DNA of 64,000 nucleotides from NCBI GenBank assembly GCA_020161265.1, contig JAIUOC010000004.1, forward strand, positions 62,001 through 126,000. Direction: 5' to 3'. Below are positions 43,032 to 51,490 of the stretch, piece after piece. A program made the translations under genes and the position numbers. The DNA is from Chloroflexota bacterium. GTDB lineage: Bacteria; Chloroflexota; Chloroflexia; Chloroflexales; Herpetosiphonaceae. The notes under the pieces are model-generated. The model saw only the letters and a list, made by a program, of their open reading frames with translations. It made no database searches and was not told where the DNA came from. The number at the start of each line of letters is the position of its first letter. Positions within the stretch are counted from its first letter, which is position 1.

Positions 43032-43802
43032 ATGGTTGGGTTGATTACTGGGGCTGGCACGGGGATTGGTCAAGCCATGGCTTTGGCTTTGGCCAAACGT
43101 GGCGCAACAATTATTTTGGTTGGACGCCGCCGCGAACCGCTGCTGCAAACGGCCAGCTTGATCACCCAAGCAGGTGGGCAAGCGTGGCCGATCGTCTGTG
43201 ATTTGAGCGATCGTCAAGCGGTTGCCGCCCTCGCCACTCAAATCACCCAACGTTATGTTCAGCTCGATCTCTTGATTCACAATGCGGCACTACTGGCGGG
43301 CGGTGCGTTTGATCAACTGCCAGAATCAGCAATCCTTGCAACCCTCAATGCCAATTTGCTGCACCCAATTTGGCTAACCCGCCAACTACTGCCAAAAACG
43401 GTACTGATTATCGGCAGCACGGTTAGCCGCGTGGCCATGCCTGGGGCCAGCTTGTATAGCCTGAGCAAAGCTGCGCTTGAGGCTTGGGGTTTGGCACTGG
43501 CAGCCGAAGCCACGATCAAGATTGTGCGGGCCTACCCCCCAGCCACCAAAACCGCCATGACCGCGGCTATGGCGCAACAAACTGTCCAACGCTTCCCACT
43601 CGCTGAAGCCAATAAAGTTGGCGAGCAAATTATCCAGCGCTATTTGGCAGGTGAAACCGAAATTGTACTGAGTGCTAGTGATCGCTGGCTATTTCGCTGG
43701 CAACGGGTTGCACCTAAATTCTTGCAAACCTTGCTCAAACGCTATCGTCAACAGCTAATCAAGCTTTGGAGTGCTCAAGACACGAAACGCACGAAGAATT
43801 GA
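43032..43802 (+). CDS. Classical short-chain dehydrogenase/reductase
   Basis: 256 residues. NAD(P)-binding GAGTGIGQA, NNAG equivalent HNAAL, and the catalytic set Ser in IGSTVSR with Tyr-x-x-x-Lys in SLYSLSKAAL are intact. It would reduce or oxidise the product of the KAS III enzyme. The last residues QDTKRTKN are encoded by a copy of the ACGAAG intergenic word, so this gene has read into the repeat, as the ABC exporter did at 16.1 kb. It is the last gene of the cluster. Confidence 0.87.
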   Translation: MVGLITGAGTGIGQAMALALAKRGATIILVGRRREPLLQTASLITQAGGQAWPIVCDLSDRQAVAALATQITQRYVQLDLLIHNAALLAGGAFDQLPESAILATLNANLLHPIWLTRQLLPKTVLIIGSTVSRVAMPGASLYSLSKAALEAWGLALAAEATIKIVRAYPPATKTAMTAAMAQQTVQRFPLAEANKVGEQIIQRYLAGETEIVLSASDRWLFRWQRVAPKFLQTLLKRYRQQLIKLWSAQDTKRTKN

Positions 43803-43995
43803 AACCACGAAGGGCACGAAGATCACAAAGTTAAGGTTTTAGCCACGAATTCCACGAATTGCACGAATTAGATTCATCCCGCATCCTTCATCCCTCATCC
43901 TTTTTCTACATCGCTGCGTTAACATCTAGCCCCTTTTGATTTTTGCCTTCTGCCTTTTGATTTAGCCTTCATCCCTCATGTTCATCCTTCATGCT
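43778..43995. repeat. Composite word-repeat block after the biosynthetic cluster
   Basis: Starts inside the SDR 3' end with ACGAAACGCACGAAG, continues with CCACGAAGGGCACGAAG (43805-43821) and a CCACGAATTCCACGAATTG run (43843-43862), then CATCCCTCATCCTTTTT (43889-43905), TTTTGCCTTCTGCCTTTTG words (43940-43958) and CATCCCTCATGTTCATCC (about 43970-43987). It fills the 200-base gap before the convergent secreted protein gene. No ORF is supported. Confidence 0.85.
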
Positions 43996-44009
43996 TTGCT
44001 TTGGCTTGC

Positions 44010-44504
44010 CTAATGCGTCGTGTATGGTAAATAAACGAAATTGGCAGGCACGACTTTGAATGTGCGCGTAGCACTTTGGCCTTGGAACGAACCACAATCA
44101 TATTCAACATGCCAATTCCATGCTTCTAATGCATCGGCTGGTAGAGCTTGAGTTTGGGTGTAGCTATAGGTAAATGATGATGGTGGTGGGCCTGAACCCA
44201 TAGTGCCATTGAAGATATAGTCGCGATCGCCTGGGCCATTGAGGTAGATTTTGTGACCACAACGTGGGCCTTGCCAATTAAACACCCATTTATTCGGGGC
44301 AATGGGTTGAGCCAAGACGGCGCTATCTGCTGGTGATTGCAAAACTGGTTCTGGCGGTGGAGTTGCGGTTGGCTCGCCACGGGCTTGTACAAGTTTGGTT
44401 GATGTGGCTGAATTCGCACTACCCGGATCAACAACCATACCGACGACGAACAGTCCGATCAGCCCTATCAAAAGGATAGCGCCTGAGCGTTCGATCCAAT
44501 TCAT
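44010..44504 (-). CDS. Small exported protein with Y-L-P C-terminal tail
   Basis: 164 residues. An N-terminal hydrophobic segment (ILLIGLIGLFVVGMVV, residues 10-25) acts as signal anchor. A low-complexity ATPPPEP linker precedes an extracellular domain of about 100 residues with strands like WVFNWQGPRCG and WNWHVEYDCG, probably one disulfide, of Ig or fibronectin-like form. It ends ANFVYLPYTTH, matching the terminal pattern of the GH8 and protease proteins. AGGAGG before the ATG fixes the start. Function unknown. Confidence 0.78.
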   Translation of the reverse strand: MNWIERSGAILLIGLIGLFVVGMVVDPGSANSATSTKLVQARGEPTATPPPEPVLQSPADSAVLAQPIAPNKWVFNWQGPRCGHKIYLNGPGDRDYIFNGTMGSGPPPSSFTYSYTQTQALPADALEAWNWHVEYDCGSFQGQSATRTFKVVPANFVYLPYTTH

Positions 44505-44815
44505 ACCATCCTCCTAAACAATAGCCTCGGCTGAATCAGTAACAGCCAATATGCTATAGATCGATGGTAGTTTTTTCGAGCGCAATCTGCAATAGCCGAT
44601 CATGGCTAGATTATCAATTTTAATTCACGAAACACACGAAGCGTTGAAACCACGAAGGGCGCGAAGACTATCAAGATGAGGCTATGGGCTTTTGGCTATC
44701 GAGATTCATAATCCATACCAATCTTCTGATAGCCTATCGGCCAAAGCCTAGAGCAATCCTCTCCTCTGCGCCTCTGCGTTAAATCTTCCCTTGATCGCTA
44801 TTTTGCCTTCTGCCT
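44505..44815. repeat. Intergenic block with word repeats
   Basis: About 310 bases. It contains ACGAAACACACGAAG (44628-44642) and CCACGAAGGGCGCGAAG (44650-44666), CCTCTGCGCCTCTGCGTTAAATC (about 44764-44786, reverse of the TTAACGCAGAGG word) and TTTTGCCTTCTGCCTTT (44802-44818). No ORF is supported. The promoter of the exported-protein gene would lie near 44520-44600. Confidence 0.75.
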
Positions 44816-45721
44816 TTATAGTCCAATAATGCCGCGCCGACGCAAGAAGGGCAAGATACTTTGTTCGAGTGGGCGATCAGTGCGGATGCCAGCATAGGTT
44901 GCGCCATAGCGCTGACATACTTGTTCGTGCATGCGTACCCAACGAACTAATTTTTCGCGATAGGCTTTGTGGGTTTGTTGATCAAGTTCAAGCGCCAGCA
45001 CTTGGCCAGTTTCGCTATCCTCGAATTCGACTGGGCCAGTTAAGGTTGGCTTGATTTCTTCGGGGTGAAGCAGATGCAAGACGACAACTTGCCAAACTGG
45101 TGGGGCCGCAACCCGCAATAATGGCTCTAAATCACTCGTCCATAAATCGGAAATAATTAAAAGCATGCCGCCAGCACTGCGTCGAACTGCTTGCGTAATT
45201 GGCGTGAATGAGGTTTGTTCAGCCCAATTCAAATTGCTCAAATAACGCAGCATATCGGGGCCACGCGCCCGACTAACCATCGGCCCAAATGGCTTGATTA
45301 ACTTGCTGGTGAAGGGCCAGATTGTGGTTTGATCGTTTGATGTTAGGCCGAGGTAGCCCAGCATCGCCGCTAAGCGCAAGGCATAACGGCCTTTATGCAA
45401 CTCACCATGGCCCCAATCCAATGAGGCCGAGCAATCCAAGGCAATCGTTACATTGATATCTTGCTCAGTTTCGCCCAGTTTGAGATGCAAATCTTCGTGA
45501 CGGGCATAGGCAAACCAATCGACGTGGCGCAGATCGTCGCCTGGGCTGTAGGCGCGATGATCACTAAATGTTGGCGCTGGCAAGCGGCGGCGTGAGGCAT
45601 GTTCGCCGCTCAGCCCACCGCGCAAGTTACGGCGCGAACGCAAGGCCAAACGCTCGATCCGCGCTAAAAATTCTGGGTTGAACAGATCGCCGCTAGCGCC
45701 CGAAGTAGTCTTGAATCGCAT
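44816..45721 (-). CDS. DUF58 domain protein
   Basis: About 301 residues with the DUF58 signature FSDHRAYSPGDDLRHVDWFAYARHEDLHLK and a vWA-like core (INVTIALDCSASLDWG) that has a MIDAS-like DxSxS. DUF58 proteins normally work with a MoxR AAA+ ATPase and vWA proteins in assembly of other complexes; no MoxR is present here. The start at 45721 (MRFKTTSG) has GGAG 8 bases upstream and overlaps the preceding gene by 29 bases; the longer frame to 46093 is shadow of that gene. Confidence 0.85.
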   Translation of the reverse strand: MRFKTTSGASGDLFNPEFLARIERLALRSRRNLRGGLSGEHASRRRLPAPTFSDHRAYSPGDDLRHVDWFAYARHEDLHLKLGETEQDINVTIALDCSASLDWGHGELHKGRYALRLAAMLGYLGLTSNDQTTIWPFTSKLIKPFGPMVSRARGPDMLRYLSNLNWAEQTSFTPITQAVRRSAGGMLLIISDLWTSDLEPLLRVAAPPVWQVVVLHLLHPEEIKPTLTGPVEFEDSETGQVLALELDQQTHKAYREKLVRWVRMHEQVCQRYGATYAGIRTDRPLEQSILPFLRRRGIIGL

Positions 45722-47030
45722 CGCGTAGCTCCGCTGGAATATTGGATGGATCGCTGATATCGATGGGAACGCTGCCACCACTACTGCCAGTGTTGCCGCC
45801 GCCAGTGCCTTCACCACCTGGTAGAGTGATTGAGGTATCGCCGCCAGTACCAGCGGTGGTTTCGCCAACTGCTGGGGCTTCAGGCAAATCGAGATCAGGG
45901 CCAAGCGCATCGGAGGGGGCGGGCGATGAACGGCTGCCAGTGCCCGGATTATTGCCAGCACCATTATTATTGGGCTGGCCATTTTCAGTTTGGCCAGTCT
46001 GGCCTTGTTGCTGATCACTGCCTGCTTGAGGATCGTTGCTGGTTTGGCCTTGTTGCTGGTCGCCATTACCAAAATCGGCTTGAGCATTGTCAAGTTGATC
46101 GGTTAGTTGGGCCAAATCTTCGAGTGCATCGGCAGCATTTTGGGGATTACCGCGCAATTGGTCGGCATTGTTGCGCAAACGCTCGGCTACCTCAGGCTGA
46201 TCTTGCAACTGCTCGGCGGCTTGTTCAAGCCCATCGGCAATTTCGTTGCGGGTTTGCGGCGATAGCTGATCGGCTTGATCGGCCAGTTTGGCCAGTTCCT
46301 CGCTGGCTTGTTGCACATCGCCACGGCGTAGCGCATCGGCGGCAGCGCGGGTTGCACCATTATCGCTCAAACCATCGGCTAAAGCATCGGCTATTTCTTG
46401 GCCTTCGGGGCTAAGCTCGGGCTGTTGATCAGGTTGGCTGCCGACTGGCTGATTGGGATCGGCGGCTGGATCTTGTTCGGTGGCAGGTTGCTGGGGTGGC
46501 TCGGTGGTCGCTAAACTTGCCAATTCGCTCAATGGCTCGGCGGTGGCATCAGGCAAGCCTGCGTTGATTTGACCAAGCACAAACAGGCCAGTTGCCAACA
46601 GTGCGGCTAAGCCCAAACTTTGCCATTCAAGCGCAATTGGGGCAAGCACGCGGCTGGTTGCATCACGGGCGACACTGGGCAACCGACGATTAGCCCGTTC
46701 AAGATTGACCAGATGAAAGCCATCGCGTTGGCGTTGAAACTCGCTGGCAGTGCTTAGTTGGGCATTTAATTGATATTGTTGATCAAGTAATTGCGCCAAT
46801 TGAGTGGGTGAGAGAATCGACTTCCAAGCATAAACTACGCCTAAGGCTGCAACGAGAATCACGATTAAACTTAGAATTGGCCATGAAAGCGGCCAAGCTA
46901 GCCAGTTTCGGCCAATTAAGCCAAGGCACAGCACACCAAGCGCCATCCATGCGGCGCGAATCAGCAGGCGCTGGCGGTGATAGCGTTGGAGTTCTGTCTG
47001 TAATTCAGTCAGTTGTTGATTAAGATTCAT
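45693..47030 (-). CDS. Membrane protein with long Gln/Asn/Gly-rich low-complexity region
   Basis: 445 residues. Two or three N-terminal transmembrane helices (about 22-40, 48-68 and 140-156) precede a helical region (150-330) rich in Ala, Gln, Asp and Leu with coiled-coil character (QQASEELAKLADQADQL) and then a disordered Gln/Asn/Gly tail. The layout resembles DUF4175-type proteins found beside DUF58/MoxR genes, but that is only a weak comparison. It overlaps the DUF58 start and follows the OLD gene by two bases. Confidence 0.75.
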   Translation of the reverse strand: MNLNQQLTELQTELQRYHRQRLLIRAAWMALGVLCLGLIGRNWLAWPLSWPILSLIVILVAALGVVYAWKSILSPTQLAQLLDQQYQLNAQLSTASEFQRQRDGFHLVNLERANRRLPSVARDATSRVLAPIALEWQSLGLAALLATGLFVLGQINAGLPDATAEPLSELASLATTEPPQQPATEQDPAADPNQPVGSQPDQQPELSPEGQEIADALADGLSDNGATRAAADALRRGDVQQASEELAKLADQADQLSPQTRNEIADGLEQAAEQLQDQPEVAERLRNNADQLRGNPQNAADALEDLAQLTDQLDNAQADFGNGDQQQGQTSNDPQAGSDQQQGQTGQTENGQPNNNGAGNNPGTGSRSSPAPSDALGPDLDLPEAPAVGETTAGTGGDTSITLPGGEGTGGGNTGSSGGSVPIDISDPSNIPAELRDAIQDYFGR

Positions 47031-47032
47031 GG

Positions 47033-48760
47033 CTATTCCGTTTCATCAATCACTGCTCGTTGGGCCACCTCAACGAGCAAGTTGAGTTTTTGAGTTATTT
47101 CAGGGTCAATTTTATCGAATGGAACAAATGGTACAAGCCGATGAAAATCTGTTTTGCGTAACAGATTACTTATGTTAATTGAACTAAAAAAGTGTTCAAA
47201 AACCCGATTAAGAAATTGATCAGAGACTTTTACACTATCATCCCATGGGGATATACCATTAAGGAGTTTAAAAGCTTTTTCTAATTCTTGAATAATACTG
47301 TCAAGCTTTTCTATGATATTCTCAAGCTGTCCAGGCGATTCCTCTTTGAAAAAATCACGAATATATCCCTGGATTGATTCAGGGTAGCAAATATAATTTT
47401 CAATTTCACGCTTTGACCATGTGGTAAAATGCAGCGCTTCACGACTATTGAAAACCTTATCAACTCGATCAAGAATACAAATACCGACTAAATTGGCTTT
47501 AGCCTCGCGCAAACCATAGAAATGATCACGCGCTTTTTGAGGCTGATTGGCATTAATAAAATGGACAAATGGCTGTTCCAAATAATGCTTCGCTGGATGG
47601 TTTAATCGCTGAGCCAAAGAACGTAGAATTTCTAAATCAGTTGAGCCTTCAATATATAAAACCCAACCTTTTTGTTCAGCCTGATAATATTGGTCAAAAC
47701 CAAGCTCCTTCAACGATTTTGCAACCTGCTGTAATGTTGAACTGCGGTCATCAATCCGATGAGGTTTACCAACAAATGCCACGACAACATCACGATCTGC
47801 TGCTTCATTCAAGATAATCTCTGAATGACTAGCCGCCACAATCTGACATTGATTGATTCTAGCCAGATCATTTAAAACATTATACAGCTGGCGTTGGCGT
47901 AAGATTTCTAAATGAGCATCTGGTTCATCTAAAAGCAATACGGTTTTAGGATTTGTCATTAAATAGGTCAATAAAAGCAACATCTGTTGCAGGCCGCGAC
48001 CACTCGTCGATAGATCTAAATTACGCCCGGAATTTGTTTTATAATCCATCACAATCTCACCACGTTCACTGATATAGACTGGTGGATTAAGGGTTACTCC
48101 AAATAATATATGGATATGCTGAATTAAGCTCTGCCATTGTTCAGGATGTTGTTGATAAACGCTATAACAAAGATTTCGTAATACTTCAGCAGTGCGTCCT
48201 TCGCCAATACGCACATTAATTGCACCAACATCTAAACGTAATTCATTGGCAGCTAAACCAGACATTGGCGGCAGAAAGGCAACCTTGGTTGTATATGCAG
48301 CTTCTGGCACAGGCATCCGCTGATTCAGATCATTTGTAATTCGTAGCGGTCGGCAATAAAATGATTCTTCATTTGCATAATCAAATTCAAAGCCACATTG
48401 CCAAGCCTCACCATTGGTTATGCCTTCAACGATAATATCGATTCGAATATTCTCAGTACCATTCTGTGAATTTGCTTTTTGTTTGCGCACCCGTAAATCA
48501 CGCCATAATAAATTTGCATCAGGGACTGGCAGTGACACAAAATCCCGCCGATTGATGGTGACACCAGACCGTTGTTCAGGTGCGGTTTTACCCAGTCGTT
48601 TTTCGCGCCAACGACGTAGCCCCATATCCCATAACGCCAATGCTTGTAAGGCAGTTGTTTTACCAGAATTGTTCGGGCCAATAAAAATAACTGGATTTCC
48701 TAAATCTATTTCAACATGATCAAACCGTTTGAAGTTATGAATGATAAGTTTTGTCAGCAT
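47033..48760 (-). CDS. OLD-family ATPase/TOPRIM nuclease
   Basis: 575 residues. The N-terminal ABC-type ATPase has Walker A GPNNSGKT (28-35), an STSGRGLQQ signature and Walker B VLLLDEPDAHLE. A C-terminal TOPRIM domain follows, with LYIEGSTDLEILRSLA and the acidic LDRVDK. This is the single-chain overcoming-lysogenization-defect nuclease pattern, seen in phage defence and nucleic acid metabolism. The DNA is visibly AT-richer than neighbours and uses many TTT/AAA/ATA codons, hinting at horizontal acquisition. No UvrD-type partner is adjacent, so it is not a complete Gabija pair. Confidence 0.87.
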   Translation of the reverse strand: MLTKLIIHNFKRFDHVEIDLGNPVIFIGPNNSGKTTALQALALWDMGLRRWREKRLGKTAPEQRSGVTINRRDFVSLPVPDANLLWRDLRVRKQKANSQNGTENIRIDIIVEGITNGEAWQCGFEFDYANEESFYCRPLRITNDLNQRMPVPEAAYTTKVAFLPPMSGLAANELRLDVGAINVRIGEGRTAEVLRNLCYSVYQQHPEQWQSLIQHIHILFGVTLNPPVYISERGEIVMDYKTNSGRNLDLSTSGRGLQQMLLLLTYLMTNPKTVLLLDEPDAHLEILRQRQLYNVLNDLARINQCQIVAASHSEIILNEAADRDVVVAFVGKPHRIDDRSSTLQQVAKSLKELGFDQYYQAEQKGWVLYIEGSTDLEILRSLAQRLNHPAKHYLEQPFVHFINANQPQKARDHFYGLREAKANLVGICILDRVDKVFNSREALHFTTWSKREIENYICYPESIQGYIRDFFKEESPGQLENIIEKLDSIIQELEKAFKLLNGISPWDDSVKVSDQFLNRVFEHFFSSINISNLLRKTDFHRLVPFVPFDKIDPEITQKLNLLVEVAQRAVIDETE

Positions 48761-48833
48761 ACTGGTGTGATCCTGATATTTTAACCATGCTAAATCTTTA
48801 CGGACGATCCCTTAATGTGGAGTGTACCATAGA

Positions 48834-48861
48834 ATGACAATGGATCGGCCTCTGCTATAAT
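48834..48861 (+). promoter_or_regulatory. Sigma-70 promoter of the transketolase gene
   Basis: ATGACA at 48834-48839, 16-base spacer and perfect TATAAT at 48856-48861. The leader is about 30 nt before the GTG start. Confidence 0.65.
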
Positions 48862-48898
48862 TGACAGTTGGAACTGATACACCACCGCAGGAGGATTT

Positions 48899-50902
48899 GT
48901 GACTCAAGCACATACACTCGATGAACGGGCCATCAATACAATCCGCATGTTGTCGGTTGATGGTGTGCAAGCGGCTAATTCGGGCCACCCAGGTTTACCA
49001 ATGGGGGCAGCGGCCATGGCTTATGTGCTCTGGACGCGTCACCTTAAACATAATCCGGCTAATCCAGATTGGGCTGATCGCGACCGCTTTGTGCTGTCGG
49101 CAGGTCATGGCTCAATGCTGTTGTATAGTTTGTTGCATCTCACGGGCTATGATCTTTCACTCGATGATTTGAAGAATTTTCGCCAATGGCATAGCAAAAC
49201 GGCTGGCCACCCAGAATATGGCTATGCCGCAGGCATCGAAACCACAACTGGGCCACTTGGTCAAGGGTTTGCCACGGGCGTGGGTATGGCGATTGCCGCC
49301 CGCCATTTAGCAGGCACGTTCAATCAGCCTGAACTCGAAATCGTCAAGCATCATATTTATGCGATTGTCTCCGATGGCGATTTGGAAGAGGGGATTAGCG
49401 CCGAAGCTGCTTCGTTGGCAGGTCACCTCAAATTAGGCGAACTTATCTATCTGTATGATGATAACGAAATTTCGATTGAAGGCGATACCTCAATTGCCTT
49501 CACCGAAGATGTGCCAGCGCGTTTCCGTGCTTATGGCTGGCATGTCCAAGAGATCGACGGGCTTGATCCTGAGCAAGTTGATGCGGCCTTGCATGCTGCC
49601 AAAGCGGTAACCGATCAGCCATCGTTGATTGTGGCTCACACCGTGATTGGCTTTGGCTCGCCCAATCGGGCTGGCACGGCCAAGGCCCACGGCTCGCCAC
49701 TCGGCCCCGATGAAGTTAAATTGACCAAGGAAGCGCTTGGTTGGCCACTCGAACCAACCTTCTACATTCCTGAAGAAGTCTTGGCCCACTTCCGCCAAGC
49801 CTTGGATCACGGTGCGGCTGCTGAGCAAGCCTGGAACGAATTGCTCGAACGCTACACGGCGGCCCATCCTGAAAAAGCTGCTGATTTCAAGCAACGCATG
49901 TCGGGCGAATTGCCAGCAGGTTGGGATAGCACCTTACCGGTTTGGCCAGCTGATGCCAAAGGCGTGGCAACCCGCAAATCATCTGAAACCGCCTTGAACG
50001 CCTTGGCCGAGCAAATTCCAGCCTTGATTGGCGGCTCAGCCGATTTGGCCGAATCGACCTTTACCTTGATCGAGCATGCTCAATCGTTCCAAGCCGATAC
50101 GCCGCAAGGCCGCAATATGCACTGGGGGATTCGTGAGCATGCCATGGTTGCCGCCGTCAACGGTATGGCCTTACATGGCGGCACAATTCCTTACGGCGCA
50201 ACCTTCTTGGTTTTCAGCGATTATTGCCGCGCCTCGATTCGCTTGGCAGCCTTGATGGGCATTCGGACGATTCAAGTTTTTACTCACGATAGCATTGGGG
50301 TTGGCGAAGACGGCCCAACCCACCAGCCAATCGAACACATTCCATCGTTGCGAATTATCCCCAATTTGAATGTGATGCGGCCTGGTGATGCCAACGAAAC
50401 CAGCCAAGCTTGGCGCGTGGCAGTAAGTCACAAAGGCCCAACGTTGCTGGCCTTGACCCGCCAAAACTTGCCAACCCTTGATCGCACCCGCTATGCCTCG
50501 GCAGAGGGTGTGGCTCAAGGTGGCTATGTCTTGGCTGATAGCGCTGGTCAACCAGAGTTGATCATCATTGCAACTGGCTCGGAATTGCAACATGCCGTCG
50601 CAGCCTACGAGCAATTGAGTGGCGAAGGAGTCAAGGTACGGGTGGTCAGTATGCCATCAACCTTGCTGTTTGATGCTCAGTCTGCGGAATATCGCGAGAG
50701 CGTGCTGCCCAAGGCTGTGACCAAACGGATTGCGATCGAAGCTGCGCATCCCGTGACCTGGTATAAATATGTTGGGACAGAGGGCGATATTATTGGGATT
50801 GATCACTTCGGTGCTTCAGCGCCAATTAATATCTTGATGAAAGAATTTGGCTTTACCGCCGAAAACCTGATTGCCCGTGCCAAGGCCTTGTTGGCCAAAT
50901 AA
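48899..50902 (+). CDS. tkt: Transketolase
   Basis: 667 residues, full-length two-domain transketolase. The N-terminal thiamine diphosphate site includes [16 protein letters not shown] and the motif GDGD-type region ([20 protein letters not shown]...DDN), with the C-terminal transketolase-like pyrimidine-binding and TK_C domains. It transfers two-carbon units in the pentose phosphate pathway and links to the downstream rpiB. The GTG start is supported by AGGAGG. Confidence 0.96.
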   Translation: MTQAHTLDERAINTIRMLSVDGVQAANSGHPGLPMGAAAMAYVLWTRHLKHNPANPDWADRDRFVLSAGHGSMLLYSLLHLTGYDLSLDDLKNFRQWHSKTAGHPEYGYAAGIETTTGPLGQGFATGVGMAIAARHLAGTFNQPELEIVKHHIYAIVSDGDLEEGISAEAASLAGHLKLGELIYLYDDNEISIEGDTSIAFTEDVPARFRAYGWHVQEIDGLDPEQVDAALHAAKAVTDQPSLIVAHTVIGFGSPNRAGTAKAHGSPLGPDEVKLTKEALGWPLEPTFYIPEEVLAHFRQALDHGAAAEQAWNELLERYTAAHPEKAADFKQRMSGELPAGWDSTLPVWPADAKGVATRKSSETALNALAEQIPALIGGSADLAESTFTLIEHAQSFQADTPQGRNMHWGIREHAMVAAVNGMALHGGTIPYGATFLVFSDYCRASIRLAALMGIRTIQVFTHDSIGVGEDGPTHQPIEHIPSLRIIPNLNVMRPGDANETSQAWRVAVSHKGPTLLALTRQNLPTLDRTRYASAEGVAQGGYVLADSAGQPELIIIATGSELQHAVAAYEQLSGEGVKVRVVSMPSTLLFDAQSAEYRESVLPKAVTKRIAIEAAHPVTWYKYVGTEGDIIGIDHFGASAPINILMKEFGFTAENLIARAKALLAK

Positions 50903-50922
50903 TTAATTGATCGATCAACCAT

Positions 50923-50959
50923 ATAACGCGAAGGACGAGTTGCTCGTGCTTCGCGTTAT
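50923..50959. promoter_or_regulatory. Hairpin between tkt and rpiB
   Basis: Arms ATAACGCGAAG (50923-50933) and CTTCGCGTTAT (50949-50959) are exact, with an inner ACGAG/CTCGT pair and one G-G mismatch. The T-poor flank makes it an unusual terminator; it could instead be an attenuator or RNA processing site between two pentose phosphate genes. The rpiB ATG follows at 50981. Confidence 0.6.
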
Positions 50960-50980
50960 GCTGTGGAAAGGCAAATGATT

Positions 50981-51424
50981 ATGAAAATTGCGGTCGGAAC
51001 CGATCATGGTGGCTTGATTTTGAAGCAAGCAGTGATTGAAGAAGTGCAACGGCTAGGCCACGAGGTGCTCGATTTTGGCACCGACTCACCTGCCTCGGTC
51101 GATTATCCCGATTTTGCTGCGGCTGTGGGTAATGCTGTGGTGAGTGGCCAAGCCGAACGTGGCATCGCAATTTGCGGCAGTGGCGTTGGCGTGACTGTTG
51201 CCGCCAATAAAATTAAAGGCGTGCGGGCTTGTTTATGCCACGACACCTACTCGGCGCATCAAGGCGTTGAGCACGACGATCTGAATGTGTTATGTTTGGG
51301 CGGACGGGTGATTGGCCCAGCCTTGGCTGGCGAAATTGTCCAAGCATTTTTGAGCGCCACCTTTCACAATGAAGCTCGCTTTACTCGACGCTTGGATAAA
51401 GTGATTGCCTTAGAAAACCAATAG
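50981..51424 (+). CDS. rpiB: Ribose-5-phosphate isomerase B
   Basis: 147 residues, RpiB family. Contains TDHGG (Asp8-His9), the catalytic Cys65 in ICGSGVG and the [18 protein letters not shown] region. It interconverts ribose-5-P and ribulose-5-P. The start at 50981 ([11 protein letters not shown]) has AAAGG upstream; ATG 50975 or GTG 50963 are less likely. It follows tkt through a hairpin and probably forms one functional unit with it. Confidence 0.95.
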   Translation: MKIAVGTDHGGLILKQAVIEEVQRLGHEVLDFGTDSPASVDYPDFAAAVGNAVVSGQAERGIAICGSGVGVTVAANKIKGVRACLCHDTYSAHQGVEHDDLNVLCLGGRVIGPALAGEIVQAFLSATFHNEARFTRRLDKVIALENQ

Positions 51425-51438
51425 ATTAGGCCTAAAAC

Positions 51439-51473
51439 AAAGCCCCGTGCTTATTACAAGCACGGGGCTTTTT
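51439..51473. terminator. Bidirectional terminator between rpiB and the protease gene
   Basis: 14-bp stem AAAGCCCCGTGCTT/AAGCACGGGGCTTT with a 5-nt loop, followed by TT. Convergent genes on both sides could use it. Confidence 0.9.
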
Positions 51474-51490
51474 GAATTTAGTTGATCAGT

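Noticed and set aside
45722-46093. N-terminal 124 codons of the longer DUF58 frame
   Set aside because: They overlap the membrane protein gene, have Ala/Met/Val-rich nonsense composition, and a GGAG-supported start exists at 45721.
47033-48760. Gabija defence system
   Set aside because: The OLD nuclease matches GajA style only in part, and no UvrD-like GajB is adjacent.
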